From positions 108,643-172,642 of the forward strand of contig NZ_PYGI01000004.1 of assembly GCF_003014615.1 (NCBI RefSeq): a stretch of 64,000 nt of DNA. Reading direction: 5' to 3'. The DNA comes from Marinobacterium halophilum (GTDB taxonomy: Bacteria > Pseudomonadota > Gammaproteobacteria > Pseudomonadales > Balneatricaceae). A program made the position numbers and the translations under genes. The notes under the pieces are model-generated. The model ran no database searches and was not told where the DNA came from. It saw only the letters and a list, made by a program, of their open reading frames with translations. This document shows positions 55,171 to 64,000 of the stretch, one piece after another; position 1 is the stretch's first letter, and every line of letters starts with the position of its first letter.

Positions 55171-55183
55171 GTTTTTTCATCCT

Positions 55184-55996
55184 CTAGTGTATGCGACGAA
55201 CATCACTGAAATCGGGCAAGCTGAAAAAGCCGTCCCAATGCATCCATACCGCCGTGGCCTTACCGACCAGCAACTCTTCAGGCACAAAGCCCCAGTAGCG
55301 ACTGTCCTTACTGTTGTCACGGTTATCGCCGAGTACAAAGTAGTGACCTTCCGGCACTTCCCAGCGGCCATCAACAACAGGGCTATAGACATCCCGATAG
55401 ATCCGGTGGTTTTCGCCAGCCAGCGCCTCGTTCAGCAATAACTGTGTCGGCCGCGATGGCGGCAGTTTGGCCAACAATTCCTGCTGCTGAGGCTCACCGT
55501 TCACATACAGGATCTTGTCCTTGTAGGTGATGACGTCACCCGGCACACCCACTACACGCTTGATGAAGTTGATACGGGTGTCTTCAGGATAGCGGAAGAC
55601 GATAACATCTCCATGCTCTGGATCATTGTTGCTGACAAAGCGGGTGTTCAGTACCGGCAGACGTAATCCATAGTGGTACTTGTTGACCAGAATGAAGTCA
55701 CCGATTTTCAGTGTCGGTAACATGGAACCCGACGGAATCTGGAACGGCTCATACAGAAACGACCTCAGCACCAGCACTACCAACAGGACCGGAAACATCG
55801 AACGTGACGTATCCGCCCAGCCGGGCTGACGCAACAGTGCCGTGCGTTGAGTCTCTGGCAATGCGTCCTGCGCCTGCGCTTCAGCCTGCTGCAGAGCCTG
55901 CCGACGCCGAGGCGCAAACATCAGGCTATCCAGCAGCCACAGCACACCGGTCAACGCCGTGACCAGAACCAGTATCAGTGAGAAATCCAGATTCAT
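55184..55996 (-). CDS. lepB: Signal peptidase I
   Basis: A 270-residue leader peptidase with two N-terminal membrane helices (LILVLVTALTGVLWLLDSLMF and FPVLLVVLVLRSFLYEPF). The catalytic Ser91 is in PSGSMLPTLKIGDFILVNKY and Lys146 in RINFIKRVVGVPGD; the box-E-like GDNRDNSKDSRYWGFVPEELLVGKA is present. It removes signal peptides from exported proteins at the inner membrane. It lies 9 bp after lepA. Confidence 0.97.
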   Translation of the reverse strand: MNLDFSLILVLVTALTGVLWLLDSLMFAPRRRQALQQAEAQAQDALPETQRTALLRQPGWADTSRSMFPVLLVVLVLRSFLYEPFQIPSGSMLPTLKIGDFILVNKYHYGLRLPVLNTRFVSNNDPEHGDVIVFRYPEDTRINFIKRVVGVPGDVITYKDKILYVNGEPQQQELLAKLPPSRPTQLLLNEALAGENHRIYRDVYSPVVDGRWEVPEGHYFVLGDNRDNSKDSRYWGFVPEELLVGKATAVWMHWDGFFSLPDFSDVRRIH

Positions 55997-56005
55997 TATC
56001 GGGCC

Positions 56006-57805
<1,800 letters not shown>

Positions 57806-57907
57806 AATAGGGCTACCCGACTCCAGCTGAAAACAGGGTTATAAAGAGGACGCAGTTTAACGTAAGAAGGGGTATCAGGTCACCAGAACGACGATACTTA
57901 TCATATA

Positions 57908-57934
57908 AGCAAGGGGGCTTGACGCCCCCTTGCT
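57908..57934 (-). terminator. Terminator between mucD and lepA
   Basis: A perfect 11-bp stem AGCAAGGGGGC / GCCCCCTTGCT with a 5-nt loop, 7 bp after the mucD stop on the minus strand, followed by TATATGATAAG. The U-tract is broken, but the stem is very strong, so the rpoE-mucD transcript probably ends here and lepA starts a new unit. Confidence 0.75.
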
Positions 57935-57940
57935 GTCGGT

Positions 57941-59344
57941 TCAGTTCGGTTTGACGGCAATAAACATTGGGCTGCCTCTGCGAACGATGCGCATCGGCAC
58001 CGAACGCTGCGACGATAGATCAGCCACAATACGCGTGAACTGCTCGAGCGTTTCCACCCGCTCGCCATCAAGCATGGTAATTACATCGCCACGTATCAGA
58101 CCTGCACGAGAGCCGGCACCCTCTTCCACCCGCTCGATAATCACACCGGAACGGATGCCCCACTTTTCTTTCAGTTCATCAGGCAATGGTGCCACCACGA
58201 CGCCTAGACGACTGGTTTCAAGCGGTTGCTCCGGTTGTATCGAGGCCTGCTGCTGCTCATCTGGCAAACGGCCAATCGTAACTTCAAGTGTCTTGCGGCG
58301 TCCTTCGCGGACCACCTCGACTTCGGCACTTTCACCCGGCTTTACCCGCCCAACCAGTGGCGGCAAGTCAGAGGACAGCTCTACGTCATGTCCGTTGAAG
58401 CTAAGAATAATATCGCCGTCCTGTAGGCCCGCTGATGCGGCCGGACTGTCTGCCATCACTTGCGCAACCAGGGCACCCGCCGGTTTTTTCAACCCGAAAG
58501 ATTCAGCCAGGTCACGGTTAACCTCTTGAATGACCACGCCCAACCAGCCGCGTTCAACAAACCCCTGCCCCTTGAGCTGCTCGGACACTTCAAGCGCCAC
58601 ATCGATAGGGATCGCGAATGAAAGCCCCATGAAACCGCCGGAACGGGTATAGATCTGGGAGTTGATACCGACAACCTCGCCTTCAAGGTTGAACAGGGGA
58701 CCACCGGAATTACCCGGATTGATCGCCACGTCCGTCTGGATGAAGGGCACATAGTTCTCATTCGCAAGCGCACGTTCGGTCGCACTGACAATGCCGGCCG
58801 TCACGCTATGATCGAAACCGAACGGTGAACCGATCGCCAACACCCACTCGCCGACCTTGAGTTCAGACGATTTCCCCAGACGTACAACCGGAAGTCCATC
58901 CGCCTTGATTCTCAGCAGCGCGACATCCGTCCGCTCATCGGAACCAATCACCTCGGCTTCCAACTCACGCCGATCATTCAGCCGCACCATTACCTGATCG
59001 GCATCCTTGATCACATGGTGGTTGGTGAGGATATAGCCATCACGGGAAATGATGAAGCCAGACCCCAATGACTGGGGTGCCTTGTGCGGACGGTCGCGGA
59101 ACTGTGGCATATCACGGAAAAAGTGCCGGAATATTTCCGGAATTTCTTCACCATTGGGGCCATGAAACTGGCCAAAAGGTGTCGATAAGGCCGATGTCTC
59201 ACGCTTCTGCACAGTACTGATGTTCACCACCGCCGGCGAAGCATCTTCCACCAACTCGGTAAAATCAGGCAGTGACGCCGCGCTGAGCAAGGGCGAGAAC
59301 AAACCGACAAACACACAAATAAGACTGAGTTTAATGCGTTTCAT
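57941..59344 (-). CDS. mucD: Periplasmic serine protease, DegP/MucD family
   Basis: A 467-residue HtrA protease/chaperone. Signal peptide at residues 1-22 (LSLICVFVGLFSPLLSAA). Catalytic triad His110 (YILTNHHVI), Asp140 (ERTDVALLRI) and Ser213 (NPGNSGGPLFNL), followed by two PDZ domains (from about GQGFVERGWLGVVIQ and RLGVVVAPLPDEL). It degrades misfolded envelope proteins and dampens sigma-E (AlgU) activity in Pseudomonas. Its place as last gene of an rpoE operon matches algU-mucABCD. Confidence 0.96.
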   Translation of the reverse strand: MKRIKLSLICVFVGLFSPLLSAASLPDFTELVEDASPAVVNISTVQKRETSALSTPFGQFHGPNGEEIPEIFRHFFRDMPQFRDRPHKAPQSLGSGFIISRDGYILTNHHVIKDADQVMVRLNDRRELEAEVIGSDERTDVALLRIKADGLPVVRLGKSSELKVGEWVLAIGSPFGFDHSVTAGIVSATERALANENYVPFIQTDVAINPGNSGGPLFNLEGEVVGINSQIYTRSGGFMGLSFAIPIDVALEVSEQLKGQGFVERGWLGVVIQEVNRDLAESFGLKKPAGALVAQVMADSPAASAGLQDGDIILSFNGHDVELSSDLPPLVGRVKPGESAEVEVVREGRRKTLEVTIGRLPDEQQQASIQPEQPLETSRLGVVVAPLPDELKEKWGIRSGVIIERVEEGAGSRAGLIRGDVITMLDGERVETLEQFTRIVADLSSQRSVPMRIVRRGSPMFIAVKPN

Positions 59345-59366
59345 CCAACACTACCTCTTCTCTTTA

Positions 59367-59795
59367 TCATAGTGCTCTAAGCAATATCGGCTGGTAACGA
59401 GCGTCAGCCCCATGACCGGAACTCAACCGCCGAGCGATTACAAAACCTGCAAACATGAACAATACAGACAGGGTAATCTGCTGCCACTCTGCCAGCGCAG
59501 CGCCCAGCAGCGCACCCACGATCAATAATGCCAGCGGCAACAGATACAGCAGGAGCGACGCTCGGATCAGACTACCTTCATTCAAGCCAATCATGACTTG
59601 CTGCCCTGGTTCGACCGTCAATTTATCGGGATTCTGCACCTCGATTTCAACCGTTTTGCCCTGCCCCCATTCGGACAGAATTCCCTGACTGCAGTTTGAT
59701 TTACTGGCACACTGGGCACAGGCACTGCTCCGCGCGGCAGCGACCTTAACCCCAGCAGCATCCACTGCAGATACAACCACCATCTCTTCAATCAT
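59367..59795 (-). CDS. rseC: RseC/MucC family protein
   Basis: A 142-residue inner-membrane protein. The N-terminal part is Cys-rich (CAQCASKSNCSQG) as in RseC; the centre (VEPGQQVMIGLNEGSLIRASLLLYLLPLALLIVGALLGAALAEW) gives two membrane segments with the QQISL-like second helix. In sigma-E operons it modulates anti-sigma activity and in some bacteria redox or thiamine-related functions. It lies 2 bp after the RseA-RseB hybrid gene and 22 bp before mucD. Confidence 0.92.
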   Translation of the reverse strand: MIEEMVVVSAVDAAGVKVAAARSSACAQCASKSNCSQGILSEWGQGKTVEIEVQNPDKLTVEPGQQVMIGLNEGSLIRASLLLYLLPLALLIVGALLGAALAEWQQITLSVLFMFAGFVIARRLSSGHGADARYQPILLRAL

Positions 59796-59797
59796 GT

Positions 59798-60628
59798 TTA
59801 TCGTTCTGGCTGCACAGCACTGGCAATACGATCGGCGATCATCAACGGTACATCTCCAACCACCGTTACAAAATGGTCTCCGCGCCGCTTGCCTACCGCG
59901 ATATAGCCGTCAGCCTGGGCGACACCTTCAGGCAGGCTCTGGTGTCCCAACTCCTCGACGCTAACCGAAAACGCATCCCGGCCATTGGCAAAAACCATCA
60001 CTTCACCATGCGGTAACAGTTCGTGGCGTACGATCGAATAACCTTCCGGCATCCAGCGCGTACTCCACTGTGGCATCCGTTGCGCGCTGATTAAATGCTG
60101 GTGCTGATCAATGTACTTTGTCAGGCCATCCGATAACCGGATGACATCCGGCGACTCATACCGTCCAAGCTCCGGAGCTGCGCCGCCTAAACGAGTTCGC
60201 ATCAAATCATTGGTGACGCTATTCCCCGGTAAATAAAATGTTGGCGATTGGGTAGGCGCTTCGGAAAAACTGCCGGCACCGAAAATGACGGCGGCCGTAA
60301 CTGATGCAGCAACCGCCATACTGCTCAGAGAGCGCCACCAACCGGCAGCCTTATTCTGCTGAACAGCTGCAGGCTGGGCAGCAGCTTCAGTATAGACTGA
60401 GGGGTGATATGTAGGCTCCTGCTCCAGTGCTGCCATTACACCGGCACTGATATCTTCCTGTAGAGCTGCCTGCGGCTCTCCCCTGAGGCTTGCGCGCGCC
60501 GCATGGTAGCGGCGCCACTGCTGGCCCAACTCAGAGTGTTGCTCAATCTGCTCCAGTGTCCGACGCAGCTCGAATTCGCCGACCTCGCCATCCATAAGGG
60601 CAGAGATGGAATCGTTCGCTTTGTGCAT
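59798..60628 (-). CDS. Anti-sigma-E factor: RseA N-domain fused to RseB C-domain
   Basis: A 276-residue hybrid. Residues 3-75 match the RseA/MucA cytoplasmic anti-sigma domain (SISALMDGEVGEFELRRTLEQ and WRRYHAARASLRGE). A membrane helix follows (102-119), then a linker with a MucA-tail-like LSDGLTKYIDQHQHLI (165-180). Residues 186-273 look like the C-terminal domain of RseB/MucB: WMPEGYSIVRHELL, MVFANGRDAFSVSVEEL and, diagnostic, HFVTVVGDVPLMIADRIASAV. The large N-terminal LolA-like domain of RseB is absent and no separate rseB follows. It would bind RpoE in the cytoplasm and carry the RseB domain in the periplasm. ATG at 60628 has GAGG 7 nt upstream. Confidence 0.85.
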   Translation of the reverse strand: MHKANDSISALMDGEVGEFELRRTLEQIEQHSELGQQWRRYHAARASLRGEPQAALQEDISAGVMAALEQEPTYHPSVYTEAAAQPAAVQQNKAAGWWRSLSSMAVAASVTAAVIFGAGSFSEAPTQSPTFYLPGNSVTNDLMRTRLGGAAPELGRYESPDVIRLSDGLTKYIDQHQHLISAQRMPQWSTRWMPEGYSIVRHELLPHGEVMVFANGRDAFSVSVEELGHQSLPEGVAQADGYIAVGKRRGDHFVTVVGDVPLMIADRIASAVQPER

Positions 60629-60674
60629 AGCGTTACCTCGAGTGCCTGAGAGTGGCAAACATCTATCTACTCGA

Positions 60675-61262
60675 TTAATTGGCAAGCAAAGGAGCAATCT
60701 CTTTATCGATCGCCTCTCGTGCTCGAAATATACGTGACCGAACAGTCCCCACGGGGCAATCCATCACATTGGCAATATCTTCATAGCTCATCCCCTCGAA
60801 TTCACGTAACGTCAAAGCAACGCGCAAATCTTCCGGTAAACGGTCCAGTGTTGTTTTTACAACCCGTTCCAATTCATCGCGATATAGCGCATGCTCAGGC
60901 GTATCCAAGTCACGCAATTCCGAATCAGTGCCTATGTAATGCGCATCATCAACATCAATATCCACATCCGGTGGTCTACGACTGCGTGACACCAGGTGGT
61001 TTTTGGCCGTATTGATCGCAATCCGATACAGCCATGTGTAAAAAGCACTGTCACCACGAAATCCGGGTAATGCACGGTACGCTTTAATAAACGCTTCCTG
61101 TGCAACATCCATTGCTTCGTGCGGGTCGTATACATAACGGCCAATAAGACCGATTATCTTGTGCTGGTACTGCTTAACCAGTAGATCAAAGGCGTATTTA
61201 TCGCCCGCCTGTACCCGCTTGACCAGTACCTGATCATTGGCTGCCTGACTCTCGTTAGACAC
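60675..61262 (-). CDS. rpoE: RNA polymerase sigma-E factor (RpoE/AlgU)
   Basis: A 195-residue ECF sigma factor. Region 2: FDLLVKQYQHKIIGLIGRYVYDPHEAMDVAQEAFIKAYRALPGFRGDSAFYTWLYRIAINTAKNHLV; region 4: LPEDLRVALTLREFEGMSYEDIANVMDCPVGTVRSRIFRAREAI. It directs the envelope-stress (and in relatives alginate) regulon. First gene of the rpoE-rseAB-rseC-mucD operon; a sigma-E type promoter lies about 130 bp upstream, indicating autoregulation. Divergent from nadB. Confidence 0.97.
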   Translation of the reverse strand: MSNESQAANDQVLVKRVQAGDKYAFDLLVKQYQHKIIGLIGRYVYDPHEAMDVAQEAFIKAYRALPGFRGDSAFYTWLYRIAINTAKNHLVSRSRRPPDVDIDVDDAHYIGTDSELRDLDTPEHALYRDELERVVKTTLDRLPEDLRVALTLREFEGMSYEDIANVMDCPVGTVRSRIFRAREAIDKEIAPLLAN

Positions 61263-61393
61263 TCGGTATCCTTAATTAAGTCGCTGCGACTGTGTGTCCT
61301 TGTACATGGACAAGGTGATATTCCAATTCGATGCAGTATGTAACGCCGACCTAATGCATTGCAACCTCACGTCTACAGCAGGCACGCTTCTTC

Positions 61394-61421
61394 TATGAGC
61401 CTGAATACCGCGTGAAGTTCC
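61394..61421 (-). promoter_or_regulatory. Sigma-E-type autoregulatory promoter of rpoE
   Basis: On the minus strand GGAACTT (61421-61415) is followed by a 16-bp spacer and TCATA (61398-61394). The -35 is an exact sigma-E/AlgU consensus with correct spacing; the -10 matches the TCxxA pattern. Transcription would start near 61387, giving an rpoE leader of about 125 nt. Confidence 0.75.
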
Positions 61422-61444
61422 CAAAAAAATGTTGGTCCGCAGAC

Positions 61445-61473
61445 TTACACTCCTCTGCACGAGACCGCATAAT
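61445..61473 (+). promoter_or_regulatory. Candidate nadB promoter
   Basis: TTACAC and CATAAT with a 17-bp spacer, ending 29 bp before the nadB ATG. Reads away from the rpoE promoter, so the two transcripts diverge within the 240-bp spacer. Confidence 0.45.
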
Positions 61474-61502
61474 AGATTGCAGTAACAGTACGGAATGTGA
61501 AT

Positions 61503-63140
61503 ATGAGTTCTAGCCAAGGCACCCCACTGGATTACGATGTACTGATCATCGGGAGCGGCGCAGCCGGATTGACACTCGCCCTGCAACTTCCCTCCCGACT
61601 ACAGATAGCAGTACTCAGCAAAGCCGACTTCGAAAGCGGCTCAACCTGGATGGCACAGGGCGGCATCGCTGCTGTGCTGGAAACCACAGACAGTACTGAA
61701 GAGCATATTCAAGACACATTGGTTGCCGGTGCAGAGCTGAGCAGACCTGAAGCCGTCAGCCGTATTATCGAAGAAGGGCCCGACAGTATTCAGTGGCTGA
61801 TTGAGCAAGGTGTGCCTTTTACTCGTGAAGGGGATCACTATCACCTGACTCAGGAGGGGGGACATTCGCACCGACGCATTATCCATGCTGCCGACGCGAC
61901 TGGTCGAGCCGTGCATTCGACACTGCTCCAACGTGCACAGGCTGCCGACCACATCACTCTGTACGACCAGCATGTCGCCATCGATCTGATTACACGGCGT
62001 AAACTACGCCTGCCCCATAATCGCTGCATTGGTGCTTATGTCCTGAATAACCGAACCGGACACGTGCAGGTATTCCGAGCCAGCCAAGTCGTACTTGCAA
62101 CGGGTGGCGCAGCCAAAACATACCTCTATACCAGCAATAGTGATGGCTCAACAGGCGACGGTATTGCCATGGCCTGGCGTGCGGGTTGTCGCGTTGCCAA
62201 TATGGAGTTCAACCAGTTTCATCCGACCTGTCTGTATCACCCTCAAGCCAAATCATTCCTGATCAGTGAAGCAGTGCGCGGCGAAGGTGGACGACTCCTG
62301 CTGGCAGACGGCACTCGCTTTATGCCCGCGTTTGATGAGCGTGCAGAACTGGCCCCCAGAGACATAGTGGCACGCGCCATTGACCACGAAATGAAGCGTC
62401 TCGGCTGTGACTGCGTGTATCTGGACATCTCTCACCGTCCTGAAGACTTCATTAGAGAACATTTCCCGACCATTTATAAACGCTGTCTCGACTACGGTAT
62501 TGATATTACTCGAGACCCGATTCCAGTCGTCCCTGCGGCGCACTATACCTGCGGCGGGATCATGACTGACAATGCAGGTAAAACCGACCTTGAAGGGTTA
62601 TATGCCATCGGAGAAACCGCATTTACCGGACTCCATGGCGCAAACCGGCTGGCATCAAATTCATTACTCGAATGTATCGTTTTCGGCATTGCAGCAGCCC
62701 GTTCAATCGAAACGTCATTCTTGACGGAGAGCGTTGAAACCGTGCAAATCCCGCACTGGGATGAGTCTCTGGTAACCAATTCAGACGAAGATGTCATTAT
62801 TTCGCATAACTGGGACGAGTTACGCCGTTTCATGTGGGACTATGTCGGGATCGTTCGCACAACCAAGCGCCTACAACGCGCTCAGCATCGAATAGAACTG
62901 CTTTTACTGGAAATTGCCGAGTATTACAGTAACTATCGCGTCAGCGCAGACCTGATTGAGCTACGCAATTTGGCCACCGTTGCCGAGTTGATCATACGCA
63001 GCGCCATTAGCCGGAAAGAAAGCCGCGGGCTGCACTACACTCTGGATTACCCTGAACTGGCACAGGAAAAGATTGATACCATCCTTTCCCCCGTCAATTT
63101 TCAGTGGCCGGATTCGGTGCGAGAGGAGCACCCCAAGTAA
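61503..63140 (+). CDS. nadB: L-aspartate oxidase
   Basis: A 545-residue flavoenzyme converting aspartate to iminoaspartate for NAD synthesis. FAD motif [84 protein letters not shown] and the active-site [14 protein letters not shown] are present. The ATG at 61503 is favoured; a GTG at 61497 is possible, both with weak ribosome sites. It is divergent from rpoE, an order seen in E. coli and Pseudomonas, and its 3' end overlaps ygfX on the other strand by 47 bp. Confidence 0.96.
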   Translation: MSSSQGTPLDYDVLIIGSGAAGLTLALQLPSRLQIAVLSKADFESGSTWMAQGGIAAVLETTDSTEEHIQDTLVAGAELSRPEAVSRIIEEGPDSIQWLIEQGVPFTREGDHYHLTQEGGHSHRRIIHAADATGRAVHSTLLQRAQAADHITLYDQHVAIDLITRRKLRLPHNRCIGAYVLNNRTGHVQVFRASQVVLATGGAAKTYLYTSNSDGSTGDGIAMAWRAGCRVANMEFNQFHPTCLYHPQAKSFLISEAVRGEGGRLLLADGTRFMPAFDERAELAPRDIVARAIDHEMKRLGCDCVYLDISHRPEDFIREHFPTIYKRCLDYGIDITRDPIPVVPAAHYTCGGIMTDNAGKTDLEGLYAIGETAFTGLHGANRLASNSLLECIVFGIAAARSIETSFLTESVETVQIPHWDESLVTNSDEDVIISHNWDELRRFMWDYVGIVRTTKRLQRAQHRIELLLLEIAEYYSNYRVSADLIELRNLATVAELIIRSAISRKESRGLHYTLDYPELAQEKIDTILSPVNFQWPDSVREEHPK

Positions 63141-63564
63141 TTGCCACGTGCAAGCGCCGGGCCTCCCCCTGCTCAAGGCGGTCCGGCGTAATGAACAACC
63201 AGCACGGCAGATACCTGTCACGCCGCTGAAGTACCAAAAGCTGCATCAGCCCCAGTACGGAAAAACGGCGATATATCTTGTCAACAGGTACCCACCGCTC
63301 CTCCGCTGTCAGCACTGACATCATCTTATGTTCAACATCCCAATTAAGCCCTGTTACCTGATCTGCAGGGTGAAGCCTTAACTGACAGTAAGCAACCATG
63401 CTACCTACAAGCAGGTAGGTCAGTACTATCAGTACAAGACGGTTGTATTCAACAGGTAATTGAACAAGCGCAGCCACTCCCAGAAATAGAGTCGAGATGT
63501 ACAGCAAGGGCATGAGTCCCATCCCCTTTTTAAACTTGACTTTAACCAGGCTGAACGCGTTCAA
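63094..63564 (-). CDS. ygfX: YgfX family membrane protein
   Basis: A protein of the YgfX (CptA) family: two hydrophobic segments ([15 protein letters not shown] and [17 protein letters not shown]) then a C-terminal domain with [42 protein letters not shown]. coli YgfX partners with SdhE and was linked to cell-division proteins. The start is uncertain: the TTG at 63564 keeps the family-like [11 protein letters not shown] lead but lacks a ribosome site; ATG at 63513 has AAGGGG 9 nt upstream and gives 139 residues. It overlaps sdhE by 23 bp (TTG start) and nadB by 47 bp. Confidence 0.78.
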   Translation of the reverse strand: MNAFSLVKVKFKKGMGLMPLLYISTLFLGVAALVQLPVEYNRLVLIVLTYLLVGSMVAYCQLRLHPADQVTGLNWDVEHKMMSVLTAEERWVPVDKIYRRFSVLGLMQLLVLQRRDRYLPCWLFITPDRLEQGEARRLHVAITWGAPLAPNPATEN

Positions 63565-63796
63565 GAATAATATCGATCATACGTTTAATATCGGCATTTT
63601 CCGGCTCGGAACGCTGCATGAACCAGACAAAAAGATCCTGATCTTCACATTCAAGCAGTTTCACAAACCGCGTTTGGTCCTCTTCGGGAAGGTCTGCAAA
63701 TGCCTCCTGCATGAAGGGTACCAAAAGTACATCGAGCTCAAGCATGCCACGACGGCACTGCCAAGTCAGACGACGGATATCATCTTCTGAATACAT
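63542..63796 (-). CDS. sdhE: FAD assembly factor SdhE
   Basis: An 84-residue protein with the signature RRGMLELDVLLVPF, which mediates covalent FAD attachment to succinate dehydrogenase flavoprotein. The acidic C-terminal half includes DLPEEDQTRFVKLLECEDQDLFVWFM as in the family. AAGGTG precedes the ATG. It precedes ygfX in a conserved sdhE-ygfX order. The 137-bp region to the 5S gene contains a terminator and no clear promoter. Confidence 0.95.
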   Translation of the reverse strand: MYSEDDIRRLTWQCRRGMLELDVLLVPFMQEAFADLPEEDQTRFVKLLECEDQDLFVWFMQRSEPENADIKRMIDIILERVQPG

Positions 63797-63894
63797 CTGT
63801 TCACCTTAACTCATTGACGAGAAACATTGATTGCAGATATTAACCGCTGAGACACGGCAGAGCCATAGTTCAAAGGTTAAACGTCAGAAAAGCA

Positions 63895-63925
63895 AAAACC
63901 CCGGCCTCAACGAGACCGGGGTTTT
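63895..63925 (-). terminator. Intrinsic terminator of the rRNA operon
   Basis: AAAACCCCGG / CCGGGGTTTT form a perfect 10-bp outer stem with a partly paired 11-nt interior. On the minus strand it is followed by a T-run, and it lies just 9 bp after the 5S 3' end. Confidence 0.9.
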
Positions 63926-63933
63926 CATATTAA

Positions 63934-64000
63934 GTGCCTGGCGATGACCTACTCTCACATGGGGAAACCCCACACTACCATCGGCGATGACGCGTTTCAC
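63934..64000 (-). rRNA. rrf: 5S ribosomal RNA, 3' part
   Basis: Read on the minus strand, the sequence contains the conserved 3' half of bacterial 5S rRNA: GTGAAAC, CGCCGATGGTAGTGTGGGG, CCCCATGTGAGAGTAGG and the closing CGCCAGGCA stem strand. The 5' half lies beyond the right edge. The 3' end near 63934 is approximate. This places a leftward rRNA operon outside the window. Confidence 0.92.

Overview
The window is a gene-dense chromosomal segment of a gammaproteobacterium. Pseudomonas/Oceanospirillales-type gene orders support this: algU-muc-like sigma-E operon followed by lepA-lepB-rnc-era-recO-pdxJ-acpS, dusB-fis-purH-purD, aroQ-accB-accC-prmA and relA-mazG. The genus cannot be fixed from sequence alone; a marine Oceanospirillaceae-like organism is my best inference. 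Nothing looks like a prophage, insertion sequence, integron, CRISPR array or tRNA gene.

Layout. 0-1.2 kb: a VWA/CoxE-like protein, probably the partner of a MoxR ATPase outside the window. 1.2-14.3 kb: a complete leftward tight-adherence (Tad/Flp) pilus locus: flp pilin, prepilin peptidase, an extra AAA ATPase, cpaB, secretin, a small lipoprotein, three TadE/G-like pseudopilins, tadZ, tadA, tadB, tadC and a TPR lipoprotein. A divergent receiver-AraC hybrid regulator (14.66 kb) lies across a 353-bp spacer that carries a perfect 20-bp palindrome and two more dyads. 15.6-18.5 kb: uracil and hypoxanthine salvage (uraA, upp, hpt). 18.6-20.4 kb: orphan ParA and a DUF2333 protein. 20.7-24.98 kb: aroQ, accB, accC, prmA and a zinc-ribbon DUF3426 protein. 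25.1-29.3 kb: dusB, fis, purH, purD. 29.4-30.5 kb: a LysE exporter and a small lipoprotein. 30.7-34.9 kb: amino-acid dehydrogenase plus E1-alpha, E1-beta and E2 of a branched-chain-type 2-oxoacid dehydrogenase, without E3. 35.1-40 kb: the PrkA-YeaH-SpoVR trio. 40-42.7 kb: HIT protein, single-domain phosphotransacylase and acetate kinase.

From 42.7 to 61.3 kb all genes read leftward: rlmB, adk, ppc, mazG, relA, cysM, acpS, pdxJ, recO, era, rnc, DUF4845, lepB, lepA, mucD, rseC, a RseA-RseB hybrid, and rpoE/algU, preceded by a canonical sigma-E promoter. nadB is divergent from rpoE and overlaps ygfX tail to tail; ygfX-sdhE follow. The right edge holds the 3' part of a 5S rRNA gene and its terminator, so a leftward rRNA operon extends beyond the window.

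The most unusual feature is the anti-sigma gene. Its product joins a RseA/MucA N-terminal domain and membrane segment to the C-terminal domain of RseB/MucB, without the large lipid-sensing RseB domain, and there is no separate rseB in the operon. Second are the palindromes between the Tad locus and its candidate regulator, and third the compact amino-acid-to-acyl-CoA operon whose E2 has a substituted catalytic motif. Many starts given here are downstream of the longest possible reading frame, chosen by Shine-Dalgarno position and family length.
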